Part shown: in pieces, positions 11,601 through 23,388 of the stretch | Numbering within the stretch: the stretch's first letter is position 1 | How the letters are laid out: each line of letters starts with the position of its first letter | Origin: Blepharisma japonicum | Lineage: Eukaryota > Ciliophora > Heterotrichea > Heterotrichida > Blepharismidae | DNA length: 35,223 nt | NCBI GenBank assembly: GCA_949751835.1 | Contig: CATKHK010000157.1 | Coordinates: 1 to 35,223, forward strand | Direction of reading: 5' to 3' | Made by a program: the position numbers and the translations under genes | The notes under the pieces: model-generated | Database searches by the model: none | What the model saw: the letters and a program-made list of their open reading frames with translations, nothing else | Told to the model about the DNA's origin: nothing

Positions 11601-14600
11601 GTTTATCTATAAACGAAATATAATCTCCAAAAATAAATCTTAAAAATAAATCAATAAACTTTACCATAAAACTAAAAATTTTAAAAAAAACTAAAACAAT
11701 AAAACTTAAAATAATATATAATAAATAAAAAATAAAACAGAAACCCTCTAGTAACAAAAACCTAGGAACAATATATAAATGCTTTAATTCAAAATTAGTA
11801 ATACAATATTTTATATTAATTCAAAAATAATAAACTAACAAATTAAAAATACTAAAAATACTAAAATAAAAAAAATAAAAAGAATAATACCATGTATACA
11901 TTGTTAATATTAATAAAAAAAAAAAATAAAAAAATATAATTGCATTAAATATAAAAACAAAATTTAACCGAAAACTATCAAAAAATCGTAAAATTACCAA
12001 TTGAACAGCAATAAGTATAATATAAAACTTTCTTATAAAATAAACAAATATATAAAAAAAATATGGTATAGAAAAAAAAAATTTTATATATACAGAAAAA
12101 ATTTCTCATGTAAAAGCCATAGCTGGAAATCAACAAATTAAAAATAATAAATAAACCGAATATATTCTATTTAACTGAGGTTTATACTCGAGGTGTAATC
12201 ACTCAACAAGCTGCTTTAAAAAATCATTATAACATTGATATAGTATAGATTTTAAAATCTCCCTATAAATGTAACTATATCTAGTATACACAAGATCTAT
12301 AGCTCTATTTAAATCACTATACTTGTCATAAAAATTCTTAAAATTTACTCAAAATAAAATAAAAATAGCAAAAAACATGTAAAATGATACAAAGATGTTT
12401 AAAAATTTGAGAAATGAATAAAATGAAATTACATCTCTATTTACAATATAAATTAAAAATAATATAATTACAAATAAATTAAGATGAAAAAATGTAAAAA
12501 GTGATTTCTTTTGTATAAACTTTATAGCAGAATTTATAAAATGAATAAATTTTTTAAATAAACTGCTAATCAAATTTTTTATAAATAATCTATTAAATTT
12601 TAATAAAAAGCTATAAAATAAAAAAAATTTAGAATAAAAAAAATCAAAGATCTTACAACACATAAATGAAAATTGAAAAAAAAAATCTCTAATAACAAGG
12701 AAACAAAGACTAAAAATTTCCACAAAAAAAAGATAGAAATAAAAAAAAAAAATTCTTAGCTTAAAAAAAATAGAAATAAAAAAAAATACTAAATAGCCTA
12801 CAAACAAACGTGTAAACAAAATACTAATCATATAAAATTTAGAAACAATAAATTTAAAATTATAAAAATACTGTAAAATTAATAATTTAAAAACATTAAA
12901 AATAGTATAAAATTTTCTTATAAGGTAAACAAACACATAAAAAAAATAAGGTATAGAGAAGAAAAACTTTATATATATATAAAAAGATTTTCCTATAAGA
13001 GCCATAAACGGAAATCAAAAAATTAAAAATACTAAATAAGCTAAATATAATTTATTAAACTGAGATTTATACTCAAGATGTAATCACTCAACAAGTTGTC
13101 TCAAAAAATCATGATAACATTGGTAAAATATAGATTTGAGAATTTCCCTATAAATAGATTCACGTCTAATATATAATAAATCCATGGCCTTATTTAAATC
13201 AATGTATTTATGATAAAAATTCTTAAAATTTACTCAAAATAAAATAAAAATAGCAAAAAACATATAAAATGATACAAAGATGTTTAAAAATTTGAGGAAT
13301 GAATAAAATGAAATTACATCCCTATTTACAATATAAATTAAAAATAATATAATTACAAATAAATTAAGATGAAAAAATGTAAAAAGTGATTTCTTTTGTA
13401 TAAATTTTATAGCAGAATTTATAAAATGAATAAATTTTTTAAATAAACTGCTAATCAAATTTTTTATAAATAATCTATTAAATTTTAATAAAAAGCTATA
13501 AAATAAAAAAAATTTAGAATAAAAAAAATCAAAGATCTTACAACACATAAATGAAAATTGAAAAAAAAAATCTCTAATAACAAGGAAACAAAGACTAAAA
13601 ATTTCCACAAAAAAAAGATAGAAATAAAAAAAAAAAATTCTTAGCTTAAAAAAAATAGAAATAAAAAAAAATACTAAATAGCCTACAAACAAACGTGTAA
13701 ACAAAATACTAATCATATAAAATTTAGAAACAATAAATTTAAAATTATAAAAATACTGTAAAATTAATAATTTAAAAACATTAAAAATAGTATAAAATTT
13801 TCTTATAAGGTAAACAAACACATAAAAAAAATAAGGTATAGAGAAGAAAAACTTTATATATATATAAAAAGATTTTCCTATAAGAGCCATAAACGGAAAT
13901 CAAAAAATTAAAAATACTAAATAAGCTAAATATAATTTATTAAACTGAGATTTATACTCAAGATGTAATCACTCAACAAGTTGTCTCAAAAAATCATGAT
14001 AACATTGGTAAAATATAGATTTGAGAATTTCCCTATAAATAGATTCACGTCTAATATATAATAAATCCATGGCCTTATTTAAATCAATGTATTTATGATA
14101 AAAATTCTTAAAATTTACTCAAAATAAAATAAAAATAGCAAAAAACATATAAAATGATACAAAGATGTTTAAAAATTTGAGGAATGAATAAAATGAAATT
14201 ACATCCCTATTTACAATATAAATTAAAAATAATATAATTACAAATAAATTAAGATGAAAAAATGTAAAAAGTGATTTCTTTTGTATAAATTTTATAGCAG
14301 AATTTATAAAATGAATAAATTTTTTAAATAAACTGCTAATCAAATTTTTTACAAATAATCTATTAAATTTTAATAAAAAATTATAAAATAAAAAAAATTT
14401 AGAATAAAAAAAATCAAAGATCTTACAACACATAGATGAAAATTGAAAAAAAAAATCTCTAATAACAAAGAAACAAAGACTAAAAACCTCCACTAAAAAA
14501 AGATAAAAATAGAAAAAAAATTTTTTTAAATTAATAAAAGTAAGAATAAAAATAGATCGTAAATATCTTATAAATAAGCGTACAAATATAAACATGCCAC

Positions 14601-16389
14601 TATAAATCTTAAAAATAATACTATAACCTAAAAAATAAAAAAATGAAAATAATTTATGAAAATACTTAAAAAAATGAATAAATAAATATAAAATATAAAT
14701 AAATAAAAAAAAAAATTTTATAAATTGTAAAAAAAAACCATAAAGAACAGACATCACAGTTAAGAAAACTAAAAAATGTCAAAAAAGAATAGAATAAACT
14801 TTTCTATATTTTTGTCTATAAGAAAAACCAAGTCATAAAATAAATGACTTAATAAGACTATAATAAGCTTCGATAATAAAAGATTTTATTAAATCATAAT
14901 AAAAAATATCTCTTCTATTCGGTAATAAATCAATAATATTTCGCAAACAATCCACAATGGTAATTCAAATAAAACTAAAGCAAAAAAGACCCATATAAAT
15001 AAAAGTAACTCTGTTAAAAAAATAAAAAAAACTAAAAAAAGAAATTGTTTCAGAATGTAATAAATAAACTAAAAGCAAAACAATACTAATAAAATTAAAA
15101 AAATTAGGAAATTTAAAATATAAACTAGCTAAAAAACGAAAGAATCTATCTAGAATAAAAAAAAATCTTTTAAAAAATAAAATAAAACTATCACGATGAA
15201 TGCCGGATAAAAAATTAAAAATAACTAAAATAATATGACCCAAAAATTCACAAAAATTTAAAAAAATATTAAATAAAACATAGCCCAAGCCCAACCCAAT
15301 AGTCTTAAAAACATAGTAGGATTCAATAATAAAAGAACGAAAAAAAAAATATAAATGAACAGGATTTAAATAGTAAAGTATACATAAATATCAAACGCTT
15401 ATACCAAACAAGCGGTTAATGGTGTATACAATATACAAAAAAAAAGATAAATAAGGTAAAAACATAAAAAAAATATTATATTTTATAGATATTATTAAAA
15501 CAACAATAAAAAATAAAATAATATATATGTATATTCGTTTAAATAATTTTAAGAAACTAGCACGTCTTGATTTAATGCCAAATCAGCCACAAACAATTCA
15601 AAAAAAATAATAAATAATTTTTTTAACTTTAGCACCAGAACGTCTATCATTAAATTTCAAAAAATATAACAAATTTGAAAAAAACGATAATATAAATTTA
15701 CAATAGTATAAAAAAAACGATAGCATAAAAAAAGTAAAAGAAAACACGGCAAAAAAATTAAAATAAATGGTACAATTTAATTCTCTGAATAAAATTAAAA
15801 TAAAAAATAAAATTAAAACCATAAAATCGTAAATTCGAATTAGAAATGGAAAAATTAAAATAAAATATTTACTTAAAAAAAATAAAAAGTCCTTAAAAAG
15901 TGAAAGAATTGTATCAATAAATCTGACACAATAATACTTTATAAATGTAAACAAAACTCTAATTTTAGATAAAATAAATAAACAAAAAGAGAATACTTGG
16001 TATAAACGTAATAATTTATATAAAAAGTATATTAAAAATCTAAATATTAGATAAACAACGTTTTTCATAAAAATATCTACTAAATAAATAGCTAAATAAA
16101 CAATTAAAAAAATACTAAATATCATTTTTAAATAAATTAGGCTTTCAGCTATACTGTGAGAAAGAAATAAATCATACAGGGTTATTCCATAACCCTCCAA
16201 ATCCACAATTAATCAATACTCACAGTAATGAAGCTCTACTAATATGTATATTAATATAAAAAAAAAAGTAACCCATAACTGCACGCGCAAAGAACAATAA
16301 AGGAAAATATAAACTAGTAAAAACTGCAACATCGCGTGCAGTAGGTGTAAACAAAGCTGTATCTCATTTAAATTTTCAATTAATTTCAT
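8698..16389 (-). CDS. giant repeated membrane ORF, about 2563 residues
   Basis: Reading every triplet from ATG 16389-16387 to TAA 8700-8698 gave no TAA or TAG in 2563 codons; an in-frame TAG at 16399-16401 bounds it upstream. The protein is dominated by Phe/Ile/Leu/Tyr transmembrane segments broken by charged linkers. The linkers are related to one another, for example REILKSIFYQCYHDFLRQL (near 13990), DLIKSFIIEAYYSLIKSFI (near 14870) and KTILSNIWYSFVDYYYSFL (near 11330), so the protein is built from several divergent copies of a roughly 300-residue module. Two copies are nearly identical (885-bp duplication, 12349-14118). The C-terminus is charged (NKNDDNKKEK). Other ciliate mtDNAs carry a large unassigned ORF, ymf77; this may be its counterpart, but that is untested. 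It lies between cox2 and the 1124-residue ORF. Confidence 0.8.
12349..14118. repeat. 885-bp tandem duplication, two near-identical units plus diverged flanking units
   Basis: 12349-13233 and 13234-14118 are direct tandem copies with period 885 (295 codons). Within the 218-residue stretch compared, the proteins are identical; the few base differences I saw lie in the first 200 bp and are silent (for example TAC/TAT, TTT/TTC). High identity continues into a third copy from 14119 to about 14500, then breaks down. A fourth, clearly diverged copy precedes them at about 11990-12348. No terminal inverted repeats or transposase accompany the unit. Confidence 0.93.
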
Positions 16390-16420
16390 TATATAACACT
16401 AAGTCATCAATAAAAAATTA

Positions 16421-17599
16421 TTATTTATACTTTAAATTTAACATTCGATAGTGTTTATTATTAAAAGCACTTCGAACATCATTAAAAGAACTATGAAGCT
16501 CTAACTCCCATCAAACAATAAAATGTTCAACAGGTAAAGCATAAACTACTACAGGCATGTTATAATGATTTCAACCACATAATTCAGAGCACTGACCAAA
16601 ATAAATACCCTCACGAGCTATATTTATATATAAACAAAATAAACGACCAGGTACACAATCCATTTTAAAACCTAAACCAGGAACAGCTCATGAATGTGTA
16701 ATATCCTCAGAGCAAGACATAAGCCTCATACTTACTCGAGTAGGTAAGACTAAAGCACCAGTAGACCTCAGTAATCTAAGTGGATCAATTACAGACTTTT
16801 TTTTATCAAAAGTTACATCCTCAAAAACGCCCTCGGTTGAGTCAACACCTTGAGCTGTAATTCAATAACCACCATGTCAAAGCTTATTTCTAGTTGATTT
16901 TTGCGCCTCATCATCAATAATACCACTATCCTTTAATCAAGTTCTACAAAAATAAACCTCCAATGTCACATCTGAAGCTTTTTTATTATTAACATGCTCG
17001 ATGATATCTAAAGTAAATCGAGATAAATTATATTTACGATGAGCCTTTTCTCATTCAGCCCTATCATAATATTCTAAACCATAAACAAAACCCCTATCGC
17101 CAGTTAATGTACCAGGTTTTCTATTTATAAACATTAATGAGCTTATATATGATAAAGAACTACGATCACCAACGCTTACACTAGCCGAATAAAATTCTGG
17201 ATAAAATGAATCATTATAACAATATTTTCAACCCCATTGATATGCAGAAACCTGTACACTTAATAAAACATAACCGCTACTACCCTCTAAAACCCTTAAA
17301 TATGTTAATGCATTAGTAATAATATTAACAGCTCAAAATAAAGGTAATAAAACAATTAACATTTCAGGTCAAGCAATACGCCTCTTTTCACCAACAGAAC
17401 GTGTACCACGAATCTCAGCTAATTGATAGGATAAAGTCTTAAAAACAAAAATAAAAAATAAATTCATAACTAAAATAAAACTAATTCAAAATCAATAATG
17501 CCACATTGACATATGTATTAATCATGGGTGTAAACTTCTAAACATAGCAGCTTGTCACATTTTTGGATAAAAAGCTATTATAGCATAATCGCCTCACAT
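16421..17599 (-). CDS. cox2: cytochrome c oxidase subunit 2
   Basis: The 392-residue product is the CuA-bearing subunit of complex IV. The CuA ligands are visible: a His in EDITHSWAVP, then CSELCGWNHYNMP with the Cys-x3-Cys-x3-His-x2-Met spacing, plus the aromatic QWGWKY region. Two transmembrane helices lie in the N-terminal part. Between the QWGWKY strand and the LVLPTRV strand there is an insertion of well over 100 residues (containing the [24 protein letters not shown] and [10 protein letters not shown] segments), as in other ciliate Cox2 proteins. The start is ATG 17599-17597 and two TAA codons close it. Many of its tryptophans are TGA. Confidence 0.97.
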
Positions 17600-17604
17600 T
17601 AAAA

Positions 17605-18198
17605 TTAAATAAACTTACCAATATAAATACTATCATTTAATCTTTTATTAGAAAATCTTTTTTTTATAGTTTTTTTAGCAGCCGATACACCGGGACGAAC
17701 CTTTCTTATAAGTTCGCCAAAAACACTACTTTCAGTGAAAAAAATAAAATCTAGTATTAGAAAAGCAAATCTTTGATATACCTTACTAAAAGATTGAGAA
17801 AACGTAAGTAATCAAAATCACTTTAATATTTCAAATTCAACCTTTGGACCATATAATAGATGATCAATATATTTATTTTTTAAATGTTTTTCTATTTTTA
17901 TTTTTTTAGTAAACATAAATTTATTTCAAAAAAAAAAATTAAATAAGGATAAATGAAAAAATCTATAAATTTTTCAAGAAGGTGCAGACAGTGTTCCACG
18001 ACCATATTGATAAATAAAAATATGTATCATTCTAAATGACTGTAATATACTTTTAAGTGCTTTATATTTATAACCACGTTTACAATTTCGATTTATAAGC
18101 TTTATAACCTGAGCATGCTTAAACCTGGAGTTATCTCGTAATTTAATTCCATGCTCATATCAATATAATAAATTATAACGTCTATAGCCAAGCTCTAT
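17605..18198 (-). CDS. rps7: probable ribosomal protein uS7
   Basis: This is a 197-residue basic protein. The segment HAQVIKLINRNCKRGYKYKA followed by LKSILQSF resembles the uS7 pattern 'K-F-I-N-x-L-M-K-x-G-K-K-S-x-A-x-x-I-x-x-A-L'. The rest is divergent, with a basic C-terminus (RKVRPGVSAAKKTIKKRF). Placement among ribosomal and complex I genes fits. The start appears to be ATA at 18198-18196, overlapping the nad4L TAG as ATAG; no ATG is available at that position. The assignment rests on one motif and should be treated as tentative. Confidence 0.5.
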
Positions 18199-18524
18199 TT
18201 ATGCTTTAAAAAGGAATTTACAATACTTAATTGTCGCCTTCTACCTACATAATAATTTTTAAAATTAAAATTATCTATATTAGAAATAGATCCAAAAACA
18301 GATACTCTTAATAATAATAGCGATAAACCAATAGTAGTTTCACCGGCAGCTAAGGCTAAAACGTATAAACCTACTAAAAAAATAAAAATAGAATTAAATA
18401 GTGAAGATAGAAAAACAGAATAAATATAAAAAAAAATTCAAATTAACTCAGCAATTATTAATAAATTCAATAAATTACTTATAGACAATAATAAACCAAG
18501 AAATAAACTTAATAATAAAAACAT
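18195..18524 (-). CDS. nad4L: NADH dehydrogenase subunit 4L
   Basis: The 109-residue product has three hydrophobic helices and the diagnostic ND4L segment LALAAGETTIGLSLLLL (family: L-x-x-A-A-x-E-x-A-I-G-L-A-L), with the conserved Glu in the third helix, followed by a short polar tail. In other ciliates this gene has been listed as ymf58. The start may be the ATG at 18524 or an ATA at 18554 in the same frame; nad3 ends upstream at 18564 in that frame. The TAG stop overlaps the rps7 start. Confidence 0.85.
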
Positions 18525-18563
18525 GGTTAAATCAATCCATGAAATTAACAATATAAAAACTCA

Positions 18564-18929
18564 CTACATAACTCAGTCAAGACTATAACGCTCTCATTCA
18601 TAAAAATAGCTTAAACCAATAACAAATAAAGAAAATAATGAAAAAAATAAAAAAAAATAGGTTAAATTAAGTAAATTTAAAAAAAGTGGAACAAATAAAA
18701 TAATCTCTATTTCATAAACTAAAAAAATTAAACCAATGGTAGAAAAATGCATGTCTAGTAAACTTTTATTATCAGAAACCACCTTAAAACCACATTCATA
18801 AAAATCTCTATAATTCAATTCTCTACCTGATCTCGAAAAATAAATAGAAAATATTAATGAACCTAAAAATAAAATTAATACAAAAATTAATATACAAAAA
18901 AAAACCACTAACATACTGATACTACCCAT
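18564..18929 (-). CDS. nad3: NADH dehydrogenase subunit 3
   Basis: The 121-residue product has three transmembrane helices. The loop after helix 1 carries the conserved YECGF cysteine motif; the second helix has the family pattern LVYEIEIILFVPL. It runs through two TGA (Trp) codons near the end to TAG at 18564. The ATG at 18929 follows the rps12 stop directly. Confidence 0.95.
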
Positions 18930-18931
18930 TA

Positions 18932-19333
18932 TTATTTTCTTAAAATACGTCTAACGTGTATTTTTCCTTCTAGAGAAACACCATAAATTGATCTACGTTT
19001 TATTTTATCATACAAAGGTAAACAATCATAAACTCCACGAATTAATGTATAATTTATACCGGGTGTATCTTTAAAACCCTTACCGCGAATTAAAACAATA
19101 TTACTTTTTTGAGGTCTATGTGTTGAACCAGGTATCTTAACTCGTAAACGCCTTCCAGTAACTAAAACAACTTGACAAATCTTTCTAATAGCTGAGTTTG
19201 GTTTACGTGGCGTAGTAAATAAAAGCCTACGTATTCAACCACGTTTTTGCGGGTTACCTTTCAATGAAACAGATCAAATATGAGTAGGTTTTCTAATACG
19301 ACCATAGCTATACAACTGATTAGCACTAATCAT
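18932..19333 (-). CDS. rps12: ribosomal protein uS12
   Basis: The 133-residue product is one of the best conserved proteins here: KGNPQKRGW, TTPRKPNSAIRK, RRLRVKIPGSTH, LIRGKGFKDTPGINYTLIRG. These correspond to the decoding-centre loops of uS12; the usual PNSA is intact. The ATG at 19333-19331 overlaps the nad2 TAA by one base, and the gene ends with a double TAA against the nad3 ATG. Confidence 0.97.
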
Positions 19334-20949
19334 TAAAACTTAAAAATTTGAATAAAAATAAAAAAATCATTTACATAAAAGATACTAAAAACATTAAAAT
19401 ATACAATTATTAAAATAATAAAATATAAAAAAGAATTTGAATTTAATAGGATAACATTATTTTTATAATTTATTGTTTTTACGTTTACCCCAAAAAAACG
19501 ATAATTTTGAATATAAAAAAAAGCTATGTATAAACTAGATAAAATACTTAAAAGAAATAACAAATAATCTTGATAAACTAAAAAAATAGAAATAATACTC
19601 ATTTTTGAAAAAAAACCTAGAAACGGGGGTAAACCAGCTAAACCTAAAAAGAATACTAATAACGAAAAATTTAATAAGGGGTATCTAGTAATATATTGAA
19701 AATCCGTAAAATATCAAAAATTTAAACCAGAAAAAAAGAAAAAAATAGAAAAAAATAAAAGTGTATATGAAAAATAAGTAAATAAATAAAATACAGATAA
19801 GTTAAAATTATAAAAAACAGCCATTAAAATAAAGCCAACATGCACTATAGAAGAATAACCTAAAAAAGGGCGAATTTCAGAAATTGAATATAAAAAAAAC
19901 GGAAATAACACTAAAATAATTACAAATAATATATAAAAGTAAACATAAAAATAAAAATTTATCAATGTAAAATACTGATTAATCAAAACTAAAACAAAAA
20001 AAATAATACTAAATAAATAAACACTCATATACATAAATAAAACTAAAAAACTTAAATTTTTATAAATTTCAGGCTTTCATAAAAAAAATGGAAAAAAACC
20101 TAGTTTTAATAGTAGACTAAGCATAAAAATAAATAAATAAAAAATAAATTGAAAATCTACAACCCCTAACTGTGAAAACCTAGAAAAATGTAAAAATAAA
20201 TTTAAATCATATCATTCAACGAAACTAGTATATCTTAAAAAAGACATTAAACTATAAACTAATAAAATTGTACCTATAAACGATATTCAAAATTGAAAAA
20301 TTAAAGCATTAAAAAACCAAACAGGTTGATCTAAAACTAAATCTAACTTTTGTTGAAAAAAAGAATTATATGAAAAAGACGAAGAAATTAAAAAAATGAA
20401 TATTAATGATTGAAACTCAAAAATAAATATTATTATTAAAAAATTATTAACCAACAATAAGTAATGTAAAATTAAAAAAAAACAATTTAATCCAATTAAA
20501 AATTCAATAGATTTTAAAAAATTATAAAAAATAGAAAAGTATATAAAAATAAAAATAATAAGAGAAAAAAAATATATAATTGTAGAATAATACCAAAATG
20601 TATTAGTTAAATTAAAATTATAAAAATATCGAAGATTAATATAACTAAAAAAATAAGTATTATTTAAAAAAAGTAAAAAATAAATAAAAATACAATATTT
20701 ACAAAAAAAAATAAGTATATTAAAGTAATTATTATTTATACCCATTTTTTTCTGAAAAAATTTTTTTTTAATAACCCTCAATTTCTTCAAATTAAAGGTA
20801 AATATTTTTACTATAGATTTTTCAGAAATATAAATAAACATAAAAAAAATATAAATAAAAAAAAATAAAGGTCATCAAATAATTTCTACTAGAAAAAAAT
20901 TATTAAAACATAAATACACATGTAAACTAAGATTACCTAGAAATTTTAT
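19333..20949 (-). CDS. nad2: NADH dehydrogenase subunit 2
   Basis: The frame encodes about 538 residues, almost all transmembrane. The antiporter-like core is recognisable: LLLKLGFFPFFLWKPEIYKN, then the SEIRPFLGYSSIVHVGFIL region (family: K-x-x-L-A-Y-S-S-I-x-H-x-G), and LAGLPPFLGFFSK (family G-x-P-P-x-x-G-F-x-x-K). The N-terminal third is less conserved and Asn/Phe-rich. The start is uncertain: ATA at 20949 would overlap nad6 by 17 bases, while GTG at 20919 is an alternative. The stop overlaps the rps12 ATG. Confidence 0.9.
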
Positions 20950-21661
20950 GAAACATGCCCGTAATTCTAAAATGCTTCATAAAGGTAAAATTTTGAAAAA
21001 TACTATCATACTCCTGCATAAAAAAATGTTGACTTTTGGAAAAAGTAAAAAAATTAACTTGTTTAAATTTTTTTAAAAAAAAAAAAAAACTAATAACATT
21101 TAAATCCTTAATATAGCGAGAATTTAATAAAATTAAAATAATACAACAACAAACTAAAAAAAAAAAATAAGAAATTATTAAAAATAAAAAACTAGTATAA
21201 TAGAGTAAACCCCAACCAACCATCTCTAATTCCTCCAAAACGTCAAAACCTAATAACTTATAATAATCAATTAAACCAACATCAAAAAATAAAAATTCAT
21301 TTGAAAAATCTAAGTTTAATAAATATAAAGCAAAAAGAAAAAAACTAATTAAAATATAATTAAAAAAACGAAGCTTTGAAAAAAAATAAAATTCTTTTAT
21401 ATTTTCAAATCAAGAAAGGGAGTAAATAAAAAAAACAGCAATTGTGCTAATATATATAAGCCACAAAATAAAAGATGCAATATCAAAATCATAAAAAATT
21501 AATAATATACCTAAAAATAAAACAATAAAAAAAAAATAGGATAATAAATAATAAAAATTTTTTTGTTTTAAAATCTGAAAAAGATTATAAAAAACTATAA
21601 TCTGTAAAATAAGTTCAAAAAAATGTAAAGGTTTTAAATGATTAATAACTGCTATAAACAT
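20933..21661 (-). CDS. nad6: NADH dehydrogenase subunit 6
   Basis: The 242-residue membrane protein shows the ND6 core at residues 45-85: LGILLIFYDFDIASFILWLIYISTIAVFFIYSL, matching the family pattern '...L-x-x-D-F-x-A-x-x-x-x-I-V-Y-V-G-A-I-A-V-L-F'. Five hydrophobic helices can be counted. In other ciliates it has been called ymf62. The C-terminal 55 residues are a polar extension (QEYDSIFQNFTFMKHFRITGM). The ATG overlaps the upstream 120-residue ORF by 10 bases. Confidence 0.82.
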
Positions 21662-22014
21662 TTAAAATTTTTTTTATTTCGTTTTACCCTTCTCGCATGA
21701 ACATCTATTATTATTAGCTCCTTGTTAATAACTGAGAATCTCTTTATCTTTTTTGAAGACATCGGTGATGTATTAAAACTTTTATGTGGGGTTCTAATTC
21801 TTAAACTTTGTATATAAGCCCATCTTTGAAGAGCAAGTTTATACGAACTAATTCCAAATCAACGCTCGTACCATGTTTTCTTTTCTTCTTTTTTTTTAGG
21901 ATAAGAAGTTTGTCAAAAATTTGTATTAAAGAAAACAAAATTTTTTAAACTATAATTTGTATAGAATTTACTAGAACTTTTAAAAAAAGAAACCCTCGAT
22001 TTCTGAACACCCAT
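21652..22014 (-). CDS. unassigned small basic ORF, 120 residues
   Basis: The product begins GVQKSRVSFFKSSSK and is Lys/Ser-rich with an Arg/Lys C-terminus (DVHARRVKRNKK). The first residues are slightly like the AVPK-x-R-x-S start of bL32, but no zinc cysteines follow, so I do not assign it. A ribosomal role would fit the charge. The ATG overlaps the TAA of the preceding ORF (TAATG), and the stop lies inside nad6. Confidence 0.65.
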
Positions 22015-22535
22015 TATTTCAATAAACCACGTTTTAAATTACGTGTTAACTTTTCATAATAATGAAGCCTACGAATTTTCATAGCCTTTCTATTAAAAAA
22101 TTCTTTTATAGCATCCTTCTCCTCATCCTCGTATTTATAAAAATCAACATACAATGGTATCTCAAAAAGCAATGAAAACTTTTTAAAATCAATATTAGTA
22201 TAACTAGTATTAAGTCTTTTAAAAAAAGCAGGATAATTATCGTGAACTAACTCAATACAAAAAAATATAGAAAAATCTAAATCAGGGTTATAGTCATCTA
22301 TAAGATTATCAGTTTCTAATTGAAATGTAGGAAAATTTAACAATTCAAAATTAAATAAAATACGATATAATTTTACAACTCAAAAATATTTAAAAAAATT
22401 TGCAAAAATCAATCTCATTGTAAAAAAATAAAATGAATTATAAAAAAAATAGAAAAAATAAAAATTTCTTCAATAAACTGCATGAAACAAGTGAAAGTCT
22501 ATAAAATCATCTATATAAAAAAAATTATTTTTCAT
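22014..22535 (-). CDS. unassigned ORF, 173 residues
   Basis: I do not recognise this protein. It starts at ATG 22535-22533, 11 bases inside the end of nad10. Residues 20-55 form a Tyr/Phe-rich hydrophobic stretch, the middle is acidic (LETDNLIDDYNPDLDF), and the end is basic (KAMKIRRLHYYEKLTRNLKRG). A single membrane anchor plus a soluble domain is a reasonable reading. Its position between nad10 and nad6 suggests, but does not show, a complex I link. Confidence 0.65.
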
Positions 22536-22971
22536 TAATAATAGTTTTTTGTAGTCATAATAATCCATACATAAGAGATTCAGCAGTAGGTGGGCAGCCT
22601 GGAACATAAACGTCTACAGGTATAATTCTATCACAACCACGAAGAACTGAATAAGAATAATGATAATATCCACCCCCATTAGCGCAACTACCCATTGATA
22701 TAACCCACTTTGCAGAAGGAATTTGTTCATATAAACGTCTAACAGCCGGAGCCATTTTATTTGTAACGGTACCAGCTACAATCATCGCGTCAGCTTGACG
22801 AGGACTAGCTCTAAAAATAATACCAAGCTTATCCATATCATAACGACTAACTGCTGTATGCATCATTTCAATCGCACAACATGCTAAACCAAATGTTAAA
22901 GGCCAGCAAGAACCACTTCTAGCTCAATTTACTAAATATTGAAATCTTAATTTTATTCAATCTAATAACAT
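22525..22971 (-). CDS. nad10: NADH dehydrogenase subunit 10 (PSST, NuoB)
   Basis: The 148-residue product is the complex I subunit holding iron-sulphur cluster N2. All four cysteine ligands are visible: the tandem C31-C32 in [10 protein letters not shown], one in MGSCANGGG, and one in [26 protein letters not shown] and the [13 protein letters not shown] block are typical. The length is near the family minimum, without an N-terminal extension. The ATG overlaps the nad1 C-terminal gene's TAA by one base. Confidence 0.97.
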
Positions 22972-23348
22972 TAAACAACACTATAAAAGAATACCAATAA
23001 TACAATAAGAATATAAATTAAAAGTAAAATAAATCTTCAAGTAAGTTTAGAAAGTTGATCTAAACGAACTCTTGGTCCTACGGCTCTAGTTCAAATTGTT
23101 ATAAAAGCAAAACATAAAAGTCCTAATACGAAAATAAAAAGATAAAAACCAGGTGAAGTATGCAAAAATATTCTTACTCGACCCTCTACAAGAGCAAGCA
23201 TAAAATTAGTTGAATAAATATCTTTAGTGATGTATAATTTATATTTTATATAAATAGTTCATAATCCAAACAAAACTATTAAAAAAATAGTAAGCCACAG
23301 TAAAATCCGTTTCCAGTATTTCTTAATAAAATTATTAAAATTATACAC
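22971..23348 (-). CDS. nad1_b: NADH dehydrogenase subunit 1, C-terminal part (separate gene)
   Basis: The 125-residue ORF carries the last ND1 segment: TIWTRAVGPRVRLDQLSKL then TWRFILLL, matching the family's W-V-R-A-T-L-P-R-x-R-Y-D-Q-L-M-x-L-x-W-K-x-L-L-P. One helix precedes it and one follows. This segment is missing from the nad1 gene at 27669-28880, so ND1 is made as two polypeptides, as in other ciliates. The start is unclear: GTG at 23348 is used here; an in-frame TAG lies five codons further upstream, after which FGGSR is encoded, reminiscent of the ND1 FFGGW motif. Confidence 0.85.
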
Positions 23349-23388
23349 TCTTGAACCACCGAACTAGGTTTGTAAGCTAATTACGTCT

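Noticed and set aside
12349-14757. Mobile element or group II intron as cause of the 885-bp repeat
   Set aside because: No terminal inverted repeats, target duplications, reverse transcriptase or transposase; the repeat is in frame and coding.
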